NCBI GenBank assembly: GCA_018971775.1
Contig: JAGXAB010000003.1
Coordinates: 1 to 64,000 of the forward strand
Direction: 5' to 3'
Length of the DNA: 64,000 bases
Source: Cyanobacteria bacterium REEB67
GTDB lineage: Bacteria > Cyanobacteriota > Vampirovibrionia > Obscuribacterales > Obscuribacteraceae
Under the pieces are notes generated by a model, which saw only the letters and a program-made list of their open reading frames with translations, did no database searches and had not been told where the DNA came from. Numbering within the stretch: the stretch's first letter is position 1; every line of letters begins with the position of its first letter. The translations under genes were made by a program, and so were the position numbers. Shown in pieces: positions 1-9,963 of the stretch.

Positions 1-128
1 GTGACAATTTCCACGCAGGATAACTTGCATGCCGATAGGATATGCGATGCATATTGCCAGGCCGCTCCCTAAGCCCGGAAAGCCTGACCTGGCGGCGCTG
101 TCAAGGGAGGGTAACTTAGCTCTTTAGG

Positions 129-1322
129 TTACGTGGAAATCCAGGCTAGATAGAGCTGATAGGCCTCGTTGGCTCGCGGCAAAATGACATTGCTATAACG
201 TCTGACAGCATCGAGGGCATTGTTGTAATTTCTCATCGCTTGCGCAAACTGCACTCGCAACGCCAGACGTACTCTTGCTAATTCACTTTCAGCAAAGGCT
301 AAATCGGCTTTAGCGGCGGCGATTCCGCCTTGATTGCGATTCCATATGGGTAAGCTAACTCCTACTTGGGCATTAGCTTCGACGCCGGTTTTTCCGATGA
401 CATTACCGCGGCTATTTTCTAAGTATTCGCTGCTGTAGCCAATTCCACCACGTACGTACATGTCGGGTATGGGCTCCGCCTTTGCTCTTATTACGACGGC
501 GCGAGCTTTAGCCACCTGAGCTTCAGCGCCCTGAATCTGCGGACTGGTGCGCATTAGATCTAATAAAAGGCGCTCTTCGTTTACCGCAGGAATTCGATCT
601 TCGAGCTTGCCTTGCAGGCTGATCTTAGCCATCTCCGGTACGCCTGCAACAGAGGTGAGCAGCTTCCATGTCTCCTTTTCGCTGTTCTTGGCTTTTTGAA
701 GTTCGTGTTCAACCTGTTCCGCTTCGATTTCAGATTGGAGATAATCCGGCTTGTCCGCTTGCCCGACATTGAACAAATCGGAAGTAGTTTTGGTTGCGTC
801 GTGAGCGATCCGCGCGAGCTCGGTGCGTAGTTTTACCTGCTCTTGTGCGCCGAGCATTTGGTAAAACAAGGTCCGAACCGTATTTATAACACGCTGTTTC
901 TGAGCTTCTGCCTCTATTTCAGCTTGACGTGCTTGACTCAGGTATATATTCCGACTCTTCGCAAGCTTGCCGCCCAGGGGCAGCGTTTGTTCGAAGAAAC
1001 CGAAGTACTCAGGTTTTGCATGCAGAGATCTAAATGCAAATTCCTCGCCTTGATAACCTACGACTGGATTCGGGAGCATTCCTGCTTGTTTCGCTAGGCC
1101 GCGGGCCGACTTTGTCGCGGAAGTAGCCTGGTTCAGCGTTGGATTGTTTTTTAAGGCCATTTCCTCGAGCTGAGGTAAAGTCATGAATGAACCGGCCGGA
1201 GGCTCTTGAATTAGACCTTTCAGATGTGGGATTTCTGTTAGCGCTTCCGCACAGTAGGCGGCATTTCCTGCTTGCAAGGTTAGAAAGATAGTTAGCAGGC
1301 TTCCTGATTTGAATCTACTCAT
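129..1322 (-). CDS. TolC family outer membrane efflux protein
   Basis: 397 aa ORF; signal peptide and repeated coiled-coil OEP-like segments (LPQLEEMALKNNPTLNQA, QVGVSLPIWNRNQGGIAAAKADLAFAESELA). Confidence 0.85.
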   Translation of the reverse strand: MSRFKSGSLLTIFLTLQAGNAAYCAEALTEIPHLKGLIQEPPAGSFMTLPQLEEMALKNNPTLNQATSATKSARGLAKQAGMLPNPVVGYQGEEFAFRSLHAKPEYFGFFEQTLPLGGKLAKSRNIYLSQARQAEIEAEAQKQRVINTVRTLFYQMLGAQEQVKLRTELARIAHDATKTTSDLFNVGQADKPDYLQSEIEAEQVEHELQKAKNSEKETWKLLTSVAGVPEMAKISLQGKLEDRIPAVNEERLLLDLMRTSPQIQGAEAQVAKARAVVIRAKAEPIPDMYVRGGIGYSSEYLENSRGNVIGKTGVEANAQVGVSLPIWNRNQGGIAAAKADLAFAESELARVRLALRVQFAQAMRNYNNALDAVRRYSNVILPRANEAYQLYLAWIST

Positions 1323-1620
1323 GGGATTTACTCACTGCTTCTTTACTTGTATTGTCTTGATTCAGGAGTCCAATTCTCAGGTGGATTTTTCGCGCGTTCG
1401 CCTGAGGTTCCGAGGAGTGCGGCGTCTCATTGCTGGTGACAGGGGCTGTTAGCCTTGCAACTAAAATTGACATCTGGTTCTCACAGTGCCGAGTATAACC
1501 GATCAGATATCGCTCCCCCAGCTACCTGCCAAGCCGGCGAAACGCCACGCGCTACCGATCTGATTTTGTTTTACCGTGCGTGCGAGTCAGGTAAAGCGCT
1601 GTAGATTTTGTGCATCAAAA

Positions 1621-1649
1621 AGCCGGTACACATCATAAGCGTACCGGCT
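1621..1649 (-). terminator. Rho-independent terminator-like hairpin
   Basis: Perfect 9-bp inverted repeat agccggtac/gtaccggct, followed on the minus strand by a TTTTT run; downstream of minus-strand ORFs. Confidence 0.6.
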
Positions 1650-1722
1650 CTAAATGGTATTAACCAGGATCACCTGCAAGCAGGGTTGACGATCTAAGGA
1701 AAATAACTGGCTACATTGGCGT

Positions 1723-1878
1723 TCAGATTGGGTAGGCTGTTTTCCAGGTCAGGCCGTCACTGTTATCTCCCTTTGGTGAGATGAAATAATTACGTGCCTG
1801 GGCGGCATCGGCTGTGGCGAAGAAAAATAATCCTGAGATAAGGCCCATGAGAGCCAGTCTTTTCCCAATAAAATTCAT
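1723..1878 (-). CDS. Small secreted ORF resembling the N-terminus of the adjacent beta-helix protein (truncated paralog)
   Basis: Hand translation: MNFIGKRLALMGLISGLFFFATADAAQARNYFISPKGDNSDGLTWKTAYPI*; compare YYLSPTGSGGPGTSWASAF in the neighbour. Confidence 0.5.
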   Translation of the reverse strand: MNFIGKRLALMGLISGLFFFATADAAQARNYFISPKGDNSDGLTWKTAYPI

Positions 1879-1942
1879 ACTTTGACCTCGATACTTTTAC
1901 TTGTGGGATTGGATTAAGAAAGAAAATCGATGAAAAAGCAAA

Positions 1943-3280
1943 CTATGGATTGAAAAACTTAGCGGCATTCTTATTCAGCTGGAGAACCGAAACGACAACA
2001 GCACCATTACCGGTGGCGGGAGAATTTGCCGCAAGGCTATAGTTTGTCGTGGCGATAGTGCCCAGCGGGTTTGCGCCGGTAAACGCAGAGATGATTGTCT
2101 CATCCTGAAAAAGCGGATCGACGAGGCCGGGTGCCAGGACATGAGTATTGCCTTTGACCAGGTATTGATCGTTCTTAGCCACTTTTACCGGCACTGCTGC
2201 CGGCACTCTGACTGTGCCGCCCCAGAATACTGAAGTGCTCACCGATGTTGTCCCGGAGCCGTTTGTGTTCAAGCAGCTATGGGCGAGATTATTTTGATTG
2301 GTCGGCGTCATAAAGGATGTGGCGCGTTCGATCACTAGATTTGGTTTACTCGTGCTGGCCGCGGACATGACTATGTTTGCCGCTGTGGCATTAAGGAAAA
2401 GGCAGCCGTGGGAATGTACGGTGCCGACTACGCTCTGACAATTTAGTGCTGTGGCCAGACCGGGACCAAAGGCGCAGTTAGAGAAGAGCACTTGCGAAGA
2501 TGCATTCTGGCCGCTGGTGACGACTCCTTTGCCGCCCCTTTGTACGGTGTCGAAAAACCAACAGCCTCCAAATGTGCTGTTTTCCGCCACTTCGGATGGC
2601 TCTGTAGGCTTTTGCTGAGCGATTTGAGCGCAACCGTGGATGTCGAGACTTTGATAGCGATTGTTGGTGCCGCCGAAGAGCAGACCTGTACCTGTGCGTC
2701 CTTGCCCGCTGGTATTCACCGCAACGTTGGCGATTTCTATATTTTGGAAAAGGTCGCTGTTGCCGGCTACATAAAGTCCGGCCGTGCTGTAGTCCGAAAT
2801 TTTGATGGCGTCGCGATGTGAGCCCACTAGATTGAGGTTATTGCCGTACCAGTAGAGCGCCACTGGTGCGTTCGGCTGACCGTTTGTTTGCTTGCCCGAG
2901 ATAATCACCTGGCCGTTGCGGCCGGCTTCTGTACTGTTTGTGATCGTGACTGGATTGCCCGGGACACCACTGGCAAACATAGTCACTGTCATGACGGGAT
3001 AGGTAATCGATTTAGCGCCGCCATCTATAAGTAGGCGATCGCCGGGTTGATATTGCACGGCGCTGGCATATTGAAAGGATGTAAAAGCGCTTGCCCAGCT
3101 TGTGCCGGGGCCTCCGCTGCCGGTTGGAGATAGATAGTAGTCTTTTGCCTGAGCTTCGCCTGTGCAAGCAATGCCAACGCAAAATCCAAATAAGAGTGCC
3201 GCGGCTTTCTTTATATAGGATTTGCGGCCAGCGACTTTCGTAGGCGGCTGTGTCTTTAGCTGTGTCGAATCTTCTTTCAT
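1943..3280 (-). CDS. Secreted right-handed parallel beta-helix repeat protein
   Basis: ORF 1943..3514 with likely start at MKEDSTQ (3280); signal peptide, DYYLSPTGSGGPGTSWASAF and Asn/Gly-rich beta-helix-like repeats. Confidence 0.6.
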   Translation of the reverse strand: MKEDSTQLKTQPPTKVAGRKSYIKKAAALLFGFCVGIACTGEAQAKDYYLSPTGSGGPGTSWASAFTSFQYASAVQYQPGDRLLIDGGAKSITYPVMTVTMFASGVPGNPVTITNSTEAGRNGQVIISGKQTNGQPNAPVALYWYGNNLNLVGSHRDAIKISDYSTAGLYVAGNSDLFQNIEIANVAVNTSGQGRTGTGLLFGGTNNRYQSLDIHGCAQIAQQKPTEPSEVAENSTFGGCWFFDTVQRGGKGVVTSGQNASSQVLFSNCAFGPGLATALNCQSVVGTVHSHGCLFLNATAANIVMSAASTSKPNLVIERATSFMTPTNQNNLAHSCLNTNGSGTTSVSTSVFWGGTVRVPAAVPVKVAKNDQYLVKGNTHVLAPGLVDPLFQDETIISAFTGANPLGTIATTNYSLAANSPATGNGAVVVSVLQLNKNAAKFFNP

Positions 3281-3448
3281 TGATAAAGCTCCATCAGTAA
3301 TCACATTTTTGCGCCGCCAAATACGCAAGAAGACTATATGGGCACGTCCGTGAACAGATCGTGCGGGCAATGTGAAATGACCGTGTGGATGCCGTGAGTT
3401 TTGCGTGAAGTATGGTTGCAAGCGCATTTTTTGGGCTATATTTCTGCT

Positions 3449-5098
3449 ATGAAAAATTGTTTTTCCGGCAAAAATAGACGTAAACAAAGTTATTGTTTGC
3501 AGGCGCGCAGTCAACGCGGCATGGCTGTGCTTTTGCTTTTTATTATTGTCATCGTTGCGTTTTGCGCTTCGGTCGTGGCCGCCGCCGGCATGGTGCGCTA
3601 CTGCGCCTTAAGGCAGAAGGCGCTTGTTGCTACCGAAGGGGCGAGCCTTGCCCTGGCCAATGACCTTTCGTCGATTGTTATTGAAGATCCAAACTTTGGC
3701 TATATTTCCTTGAGCGATTATGCACCGGAGAGCGGCCTGCTTATCGCTGGTGACGGGGCACCGCTGCCGGTGCGATCTATAAATACTATTGTTGGTACGG
3801 CCAGAGTTGATCTATTAATTGCCAGGCAGTTGAATAATCAGGAGTTCATCCGCCTGGCCGAAGTCGATGCTGCCAATGCGCGTGCAGCCGCTTTGCGACT
3901 CTCGCGAGTTTTGCGAGAAGCCCTTAGCGACGCAGGCTCCATGTCGAAAAACGATCCGGACAAACTGGCGCCGGCCCGGGACCGTAAGGGCAATCCCGTC
4001 GATCTCAGATTGCATGCCCGACGTCTCTTGCAAGATTATTTGAAACGTTGCGGTCTCGATTCACGTTTGCAAATCGAAAGTGTGAGGCTCTCTCTTGGCT
4101 CTCTGGATGGAGGGAGCGGTAGCGTTACTGCTCTGCCGCAACCGCTGGCTCTGGCGGAGCTCAAAAATGGCAAACGGATCGGCGATCGTTATGTGGCCTT
4201 TCAAAATGTGCCGGTCGGGCAGGAAGATTTTTATTTTGTCGGTGTGGGCAAACAATCGGCGCTTGTCTCCGCACCGGCTTTCAAAAATGACGACGGAAAA
4301 ATACCTTGCAGCATCGTCCGAGTCGAAGCGAGCTTCAAATTGCCGGAGGAGAAAAACTCGCTCTTTGGTGGTGTCAAAGTCGCTGCTTGCAGTCAGCCTT
4401 TTTCCTTGAGTGATTGCAACAATCCAGGTACGCTCATTGTCTCCATGCCCGATGGCATGCCGCCTAATCTGCGTTCATTGCAGGATTTTCTCAGTGATCG
4501 GCAATTAAATCGTGAGACAGTGCCTGTCTACCGCGCCTGTGGCGGTGATTGCCCGGTCGACACGGGGGCGCGTTTTGTGCCGGCCTTAGATCGCGATGGC
4601 ATTGCTCAAAGACCGACTCTGGCGGGAGTATTTGCGCGTGGATTGTATGACTGGATCCGCACGGCCGCTTGTCGGCCGCGCATCGATTCTGTGGCGCGGG
4701 CAATCGGTGATCGCCTCTTACCCGACCGCAGCGGTGTGCCGATTTATTATTTGCGCATCAACGGCGCAGGCAATGTCGAGACGACTTGTAGTCGCGGCGC
4801 CGAATTTGCCAATCAAATCGTACATGATGGGCAGGATTATGTCCTGGCTGCAGGCTCAATCAGCTGTCAGGATCTGGTCTGGACTCTGGCCTATCGCGAT
4901 CAGGTGCGCAACATTTCCGCCTCGCAGGGCGGTAAACACGGCGGTCAACTGATGCAATTGACGACGGCGGCCGGCACTGGCGATGGTCTTACTGAGCCTG
5001 CGGTCGAACAGGTGACGGGCAGTCGCAAAAGCTATTTGAAAGGTGGCCTGGCCGTCGAATTTGTCGTCTCCTCGCCTCAGATGCCAAATGCGCTCTGA
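3449..5098 (+). CDS. TadE/TadG-like pilus-assembly/pseudopilin-like membrane protein
   Basis: N-terminal RGMAVLLLFIIVIVAFCASVVAAAGMVRYCALRQKALVATEGASLALA resembles TadG/TadE leader; start refined to internal ATG. Confidence 0.45.
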   Translation: MKNCFSGKNRRKQSYCLQARSQRGMAVLLLFIIVIVAFCASVVAAAGMVRYCALRQKALVATEGASLALANDLSSIVIEDPNFGYISLSDYAPESGLLIAGDGAPLPVRSINTIVGTARVDLLIARQLNNQEFIRLAEVDAANARAAALRLSRVLREALSDAGSMSKNDPDKLAPARDRKGNPVDLRLHARRLLQDYLKRCGLDSRLQIESVRLSLGSLDGGSGSVTALPQPLALAELKNGKRIGDRYVAFQNVPVGQEDFYFVGVGKQSALVSAPAFKNDDGKIPCSIVRVEASFKLPEEKNSLFGGVKVAACSQPFSLSDCNNPGTLIVSMPDGMPPNLRSLQDFLSDRQLNRETVPVYRACGGDCPVDTGARFVPALDRDGIAQRPTLAGVFARGLYDWIRTAACRPRIDSVARAIGDRLLPDRSGVPIYYLRINGAGNVETTCSRGAEFANQIVHDGQDYVLAAGSISCQDLVWTLAYRDQVRNISASQGGKHGGQLMQLTTAAGTGDGLTEPAVEQVTGSRKSYLKGGLAVEFVVSSPQMPNAL

Positions 5099-7372
5099 TC
5101 ATTTCTCGTCTGGGAACATCTGCCAGTATTTAAATTCGGCCGAGTGTTCAAACATGGTGCCGGGGACATCGCGCTTGAATTGTTTTTTTTCTTGCCTGGT
5201 CCAGGAGCGGTCGAGGAATAGATGTTTGAGGGCCGGCATTTTTTTGAAATAGGCCGCGGAGGCGGTCGTCAGCATGCTGCGGCGTATGCGCAGTGTCTCC
5301 AGCGTTTTCAACTTGAGCAGCGGTTTCAGATCGCTGTCGTTCAGATTTTCCGAACCGAGCCACAATTCAGTGATATTCGGATGACCAGCCAGCGCCTCTA
5401 GAAGAGGTGGCAGGTTGGATATGCGCTTCAGTCGCAAGGTGTGGATGGTACTCAGCAATTGCATTTTTGCGATCGCTTCACCGCTCAGCTTCGGCCCGCA
5501 TAGACCAAGCGCTTTCAGTCGCGTAAATTTGTCGATAGTCGGTAAATCTTCGTCGTTCAGGTCGCTTTCGTCATATTTAAATTCGTTGCGTGGCATCGCT
5601 TTTACGATTGTGTTGAAAAAATTCAGGTCGTCCAGGGATTGCCAGGACGCTAACAATTTAAAAACCTCGTGCGGATCTTTGGTGACTATCTCCAGGCCGT
5701 TGAGATCGAAGGGTCTGAATTTCTTGAGTATTTCCGGCCATTTTTCGGTGAAGTTGCTGAATTGTACGCTCACTCTTTTATTGGCCGGTATGGTAATGGT
5801 GCCGCAACCAAAGATGGGAGGCTCGTCTCCGAAGCGCACACTGCACATGTAAAAATCTTTTGGGAAGACAAAACGGGGCGGGTCGCCCTGGCGGAAGTAG
5901 CTGTGCGCCGTGAGTGGATTGTTTTTGTAGGCTTCAATTTTGGCTGCCAGTTTGCGTTCGTCCGCTTTGAAGCGATCGTAGTCGTATGTGATGATGTCTT
6001 CATCATCGAGTTCATCGGCGGTCAGCTCGATTGAGTCTCCCGGCCTGACGTCGCTGCTGTTGAAAAATTTATAGGCGCCGAAGCTGATCAGGCCGACTAG
6101 TGCCACCGCCAGCAATACCATTCCCGCAGTCTTTAACTTTTTGAGTGGATTTACCTCCTGTTCTGCTGCGTCGGATTCATCGACATCTTTATCGCGCCGC
6201 GCGGTTATACGTCGAGCCGGCGCGGACGGCCTCTCCGGTTTGTCCGCCGGCCTGCGCTTTTGTGTCGCTGCGCTGCCGTAAGGTTGAGGGCGGGTGATGC
6301 GGTCTGCTTCATTGCGATCGTCGAGTCCGGCAGGTCTGCCATCGCCATCTTCTTTAATTGGGCGAGTGCGCGTCTGTGATTGCATCTCGGCCGAGGGAGT
6401 GCCATAGGTAATGCCCTGGACGATGATACTCTTGCCCGCTTTGATGCGCTCGAGATCTACTTTTACCTGTGACATCGTTTGATAGCGGTCCGAAGTTTTT
6501 TTTGCCAGCATTTTTTCCAGGGCTTTTTCTAACGAGTCCGGGTAGCCGCCCTGGACCTCACCGCTCGCACAGCTAGCCAGGCTCGGCATTTCTTGCGTCT
6601 GGTGCATCATAAATGTCTGGAAGGCGTTCTCTCCGGCAAAAGGCAGTTGACCGGTCAAAGTCTCAAAGAGAGAGCAGCCGAATGAGTAGATATCGGAGCG
6701 CTGATCGGCTCGCACTCCCTGGCATTGTTCCGGGCTCATGTAATAGGGTGTGCCAAAAACCATACCTGTAGCCGTTTGTGTCTGAGCGTTGAAGCCCTGA
6801 GTGGTTAGACGAGCGATGCCGAAATCGACGATTTTAACCCTGGTATTAGTTTCGCCGCTTGCTTTGTAGAGCATCAAATTGGAGGGTTTGATATCGCGGT
6901 GGATGATGCCCTGATTGTGGGCCGTGGAGAGAGCGTCGGCTACCTGGATAAAAATATCTAGAGCTTCGCCGACCGGGAGATGGCCGGATCTGGCGATGCG
7001 CTGGTCGAGTGTTTCTCCCTGCAATAAATCCATGATGAAATAGGGGAAGCGGCCGTCGGCGATGCCCATATTGTGGACGCCGACGATGGCTGGATGCTTG
7101 AGTTTGGCCAGGGCCTGCGCTTCTGCCTGGAAACGGCCCCAGCTCTCACCGTCCAGAGATTCGCCGGAGAGGATCTTGATGGCGTAATCTTGATTGAGTA
7201 TCTCGTGATGACAGGCGAATACAACTCCCATGCCGCCGTGACCGAGCGGACGGGTGAGGCGATAGGCACCGTCGATGACATCACCGGCAACAAAGGTTCG
7301 CGTTTCTCCGGAGAGGCGACTGGTTAGAGTCGTGTCTCCCAACCTGTTGCTGTCGCGGCCGCTGCCGGTCAT
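5099..7372 (-). CDS. Transmembrane serine/threonine protein kinase with C-terminal leucine-rich-repeat-like region
   Basis: HRDIKPSNLML, DFGIARL, GTPYYMSPEQ motifs; single TM GMVLLAVALVGLISFGAYKFF; LRR-like LETLRIRRSMLT...LKHLFLDRSW. Confidence 0.9.
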   Translation of the reverse strand: MTGSGRDSNRLGDTTLTSRLSGETRTFVAGDVIDGAYRLTRPLGHGGMGVVFACHHEILNQDYAIKILSGESLDGESWGRFQAEAQALAKLKHPAIVGVHNMGIADGRFPYFIMDLLQGETLDQRIARSGHLPVGEALDIFIQVADALSTAHNQGIIHRDIKPSNLMLYKASGETNTRVKIVDFGIARLTTQGFNAQTQTATGMVFGTPYYMSPEQCQGVRADQRSDIYSFGCSLFETLTGQLPFAGENAFQTFMMHQTQEMPSLASCASGEVQGGYPDSLEKALEKMLAKKTSDRYQTMSQVKVDLERIKAGKSIIVQGITYGTPSAEMQSQTRTRPIKEDGDGRPAGLDDRNEADRITRPQPYGSAATQKRRPADKPERPSAPARRITARRDKDVDESDAAEQEVNPLKKLKTAGMVLLAVALVGLISFGAYKFFNSSDVRPGDSIELTADELDDEDIITYDYDRFKADERKLAAKIEAYKNNPLTAHSYFRQGDPPRFVFPKDFYMCSVRFGDEPPIFGCGTITIPANKRVSVQFSNFTEKWPEILKKFRPFDLNGLEIVTKDPHEVFKLLASWQSLDDLNFFNTIVKAMPRNEFKYDESDLNDEDLPTIDKFTRLKALGLCGPKLSGEAIAKMQLLSTIHTLRLKRISNLPPLLEALAGHPNITELWLGSENLNDSDLKPLLKLKTLETLRIRRSMLTTASAAYFKKMPALKHLFLDRSWTRQEKKQFKRDVPGTMFEHSAEFKYWQMFPDEK

Positions 7373-7436
7373 GATGTTCCTTGTAGTATGAGCTAAACTT
7401 CAGTTTAGCATCTCGACCACGTCCAGCTGACTTTTA

Positions 7437-8414
7437 TCAGCGCTCGACAAGGGCCATCATGTTTTTTTGATAGCGTGGTCCGGCAGTCTTTTCAAAAATG
7501 CTGTTCAATTCTTCGACGTCAGGTTTATCGAGGTAGAGGTCGACAGCGGCGGCGTTTTCTTCCAGATACTTCAAGCGCTTCGTGCCCGGTATCGGTACGA
7601 ACCCTGGACTTTTTTCCAGTATCCAGGCGAGGGCAACTTGCGAGGGGGTGGCTTCGTATTTACGGGCAATACTCTTAACCAGAGCTACTAGTTGCATGTT
7701 TTTGGCGAAGTTTTCACCCTGGAAGCGGGGATCGTTTTTGCGGAAATCATCAGCAGCGAGATCGTCGAATTTTTTGATCTCACCGCTGAGAAAACCACGA
7801 CCGAGGGGGCAAAATGGCACAAGGCCTATGCCCAGCTCTTGCAAGGTGGGAATGATTGTAGTCTCCAGCCCACGCTCCCAGAGCGAATACTCCGACTGCA
7901 GTGCGCTTACCGGATGTTCTTTGTGAGCGCGCCTGATTGTTTCGGCACCGGCCTCGGAGAGGCCGATATAGCGGATCTTTCCTTCGGCGACGAGTTCGCC
8001 AAGCGTACCGATAACCTCTTCGATTGGTACTTGGGGATCGACGCGGTGCTGGTAAAAAAGGTCGATGTGCTCGACACCAAGCCGCTCCAGCGACGCCTCT
8101 GCTACGGCGCGAATGTTTTTGGGATGGCTGTTGACGCCGTTGATCTTGCCTTCTTCCAGGTTGAAGCCAAATTTTGTGGCGATGATCGCCTGGTCGCGTC
8201 TGTCTCTCAGCGCGCGTCCGAGCAAAACTTCATTGGTATACGGGCCATAGGCTTCAGCCGTGTCGAAAAAATTAATGCCAAGCTCGAGGGCGCGGTGGAT
8301 GACTTTTATTGAGATCTTGTCATCGGCCTGACCATAGCTCTGACTCATGCCCATGCAGCCAAGGCCTATCGCTGATACTTCCAATCCATATTTTCCCAGG
8401 CTGCGTTTTTTCAT
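7437..8414 (-). CDS. Aldo/keto reductase
   Basis: [54 protein letters not shown]. Confidence 0.93.
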   Translation of the reverse strand: MKKRSLGKYGLEVSAIGLGCMGMSQSYGQADDKISIKVIHRALELGINFFDTAEAYGPYTNEVLLGRALRDRRDQAIIATKFGFNLEEGKINGVNSHPKNIRAVAEASLERLGVEHIDLFYQHRVDPQVPIEEVIGTLGELVAEGKIRYIGLSEAGAETIRRAHKEHPVSALQSEYSLWERGLETTIIPTLQELGIGLVPFCPLGRGFLSGEIKKFDDLAADDFRKNDPRFQGENFAKNMQLVALVKSIARKYEATPSQVALAWILEKSPGFVPIPGTKRLKYLEENAAAVDLYLDKPDVEELNSIFEKTAGPRYQKNMMALVER

Positions 8415-8443
8415 GGCTGTTTCTCACGATCGGGGCTGACTGA

Positions 8444-9859
8444 TTATTTCTCGATTGGCTTGTCGATTGCGACGCGACCACCGTCTTTGAGGGCATCGCT
8501 GGGATTGACGACAACTTGATCGTTGCCTTTTAGCCCGGCCACCACTTCTATTTCTTTACCAAAATCATCACCTAATTGTACCGGGCGATACTCGATTGTG
8601 TTGTTGACGGCAAGGACGACCTGCGGACCGTCACCTCTGGTGACGAGGGCGTTGGCCGGGATGATGAATGTGCGCGTATTGCGGGGCAGAGCGAAGCTTA
8701 CATCGGCGTACATGCCAGGCGTCAGAGTGAGATCCGGGTTGGGGATGTGGATCTCGGTCTTCAACGTGCGGGCGGCGGCGTCGAGGGCGACGGAAGTGCG
8801 CAGGATTTTGCCGCTGAAGACGCGACCGGGAAATTCTTTTAAGGCTACTTGCACAGTTTGTCCGACGCGGATGCTGCTCGATGCGTATTGCGGCACTTCG
8901 ACGAATACTTTGACTGTGTCGATGCGGGCGATGCGATAAAGCGAGGTCTTGGAATTTTCGGAGCCGCCGGTAATCAGTGTACCTGCGTCGATATTGCGTT
9001 CGGTGATTACGCCGGTAAATGGCGCTGTCACTTTATTGAAGGCTTGTTGAGTTTTGGTGCGATTTTGTCTGGCCTGAGCGGCATCGATATTGGCATCACC
9101 CATATTCAAATTGGCGAGCTCAGCGTGGACGCGGGCCCGGGCGGCGATGACCTGGGATTGCAGCGAGCGCACTCTGTCTTCGGCGGCCTGGGTGGCGGCA
9201 ATGCTCATTTTCAAATTGTTTTCTTTGTCATCGGCGTCATGGCTCGAAACAGCGCCTTGTTCGGCCAGCGTGCGCCAGCGTCTGTCCGAACTTTCCGAAA
9301 ATTTCTGATTGCTCTTGCGCTCGATGACATTGGCGCGAGCCTGGGCGAGATCGGCCACAGCCGTGTCGTAGTCGGCTTTGGCCTTGTCGAGGTTGGCCTG
9401 GATCTGGGCTTTGGTCGCCATTTGCGTCAGTACCAGCGCGCGTGCTTCTTTGGCACTCTCGTCCACTTCCGGTGTTTCGATATCAGCGAGCACCTGGCCG
9501 GTCGTCACCCGGTCACCGATGTCGGCGAAACGGCTTTTGATATAGCCGTCGGCGCGGGCATAGACCGGCGTTTCTTGCAGAGCTTCGACCGTGCCCGGCA
9601 GAGTCAGCTGGCGACTGGCGGGCGAGGCTTTGGGAGGTGCTACGGTGACGGCAGGCAGTTGATTCTCGAGCTGGCTGTGGCCCTGCTCGAGTTCCTGGGA
9701 TTGGAGCAGGCGTGGATAGATACCGATTGGCAAAACTAGAGCCATGGCGATGCCGGAAAGACTTAAGAGCCGGACCATGCCACTTGCCTTACGGCCGACG
9801 GCCGGCTTATTGTCGGTATCCAGTAGTCTGGCCTGTTCTTTTTCTTCTGTTATTGCCAT
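8444..9859 (-). CDS. Efflux RND transporter periplasmic adaptor subunit
   Basis: Membrane-fusion-protein architecture; AFNKVTAPFTGVITERNIDAGTLI; next to RND permease. Confidence 0.92.
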   Translation of the reverse strand: MAITEEKEQARLLDTDNKPAVGRKASGMVRLLSLSGIAMALVLPIGIYPRLLQSQELEQGHSQLENQLPAVTVAPPKASPASRQLTLPGTVEALQETPVYARADGYIKSRFADIGDRVTTGQVLADIETPEVDESAKEARALVLTQMATKAQIQANLDKAKADYDTAVADLAQARANVIERKSNQKFSESSDRRWRTLAEQGAVSSHDADDKENNLKMSIAATQAAEDRVRSLQSQVIAARARVHAELANLNMGDANIDAAQARQNRTKTQQAFNKVTAPFTGVITERNIDAGTLITGGSENSKTSLYRIARIDTVKVFVEVPQYASSSIRVGQTVQVALKEFPGRVFSGKILRTSVALDAAARTLKTEIHIPNPDLTLTPGMYADVSFALPRNTRTFIIPANALVTRGDGPQVVLAVNNTIEYRPVQLGDDFGKEIEVVAGLKGNDQVVVNPSDALKDGGRVAIDKPIEK

Positions 9860-9933
9860 TGTGCGTAATTCCTATCGGTGGATCGCTCGGTCGGACGTGG
9901 ATGTCTCCGTTCGAACGGATTGAGCATAAGTCG

Positions 9934-9963
9934 ATATTAGACCGGTCGGCTAGTAGCCGTCAA
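9934..9963 (-). promoter_or_regulatory. Sigma70-like promoter with embedded GACCGGTC dyad, upstream of the adaptor gene
   Basis: Minus strand TTGACG-18-TAATAT; spacer contains GACCGGTC; overlaps the 3' end of the upstream RND CDS. Confidence 0.55.

Noticed and set aside
1-128. Possible 3' end of a plus-strand gene (VTISTQDNLHADRICDAYCQAAP*)
   Set aside because: Only 23 codons visible at the window edge; cannot be supported.
8849-9739. Long plus-strand ORF (296 aa) opposite the RND adaptor, and similar long antisense ORFs (e.g. 10228-11190, 11338-12051, 17520-18317, 19883-21058)
   Set aside because: All lie antisense to strongly recognisable genes; GC-rich codon bias produces open mirror frames. 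No family motifs seen.
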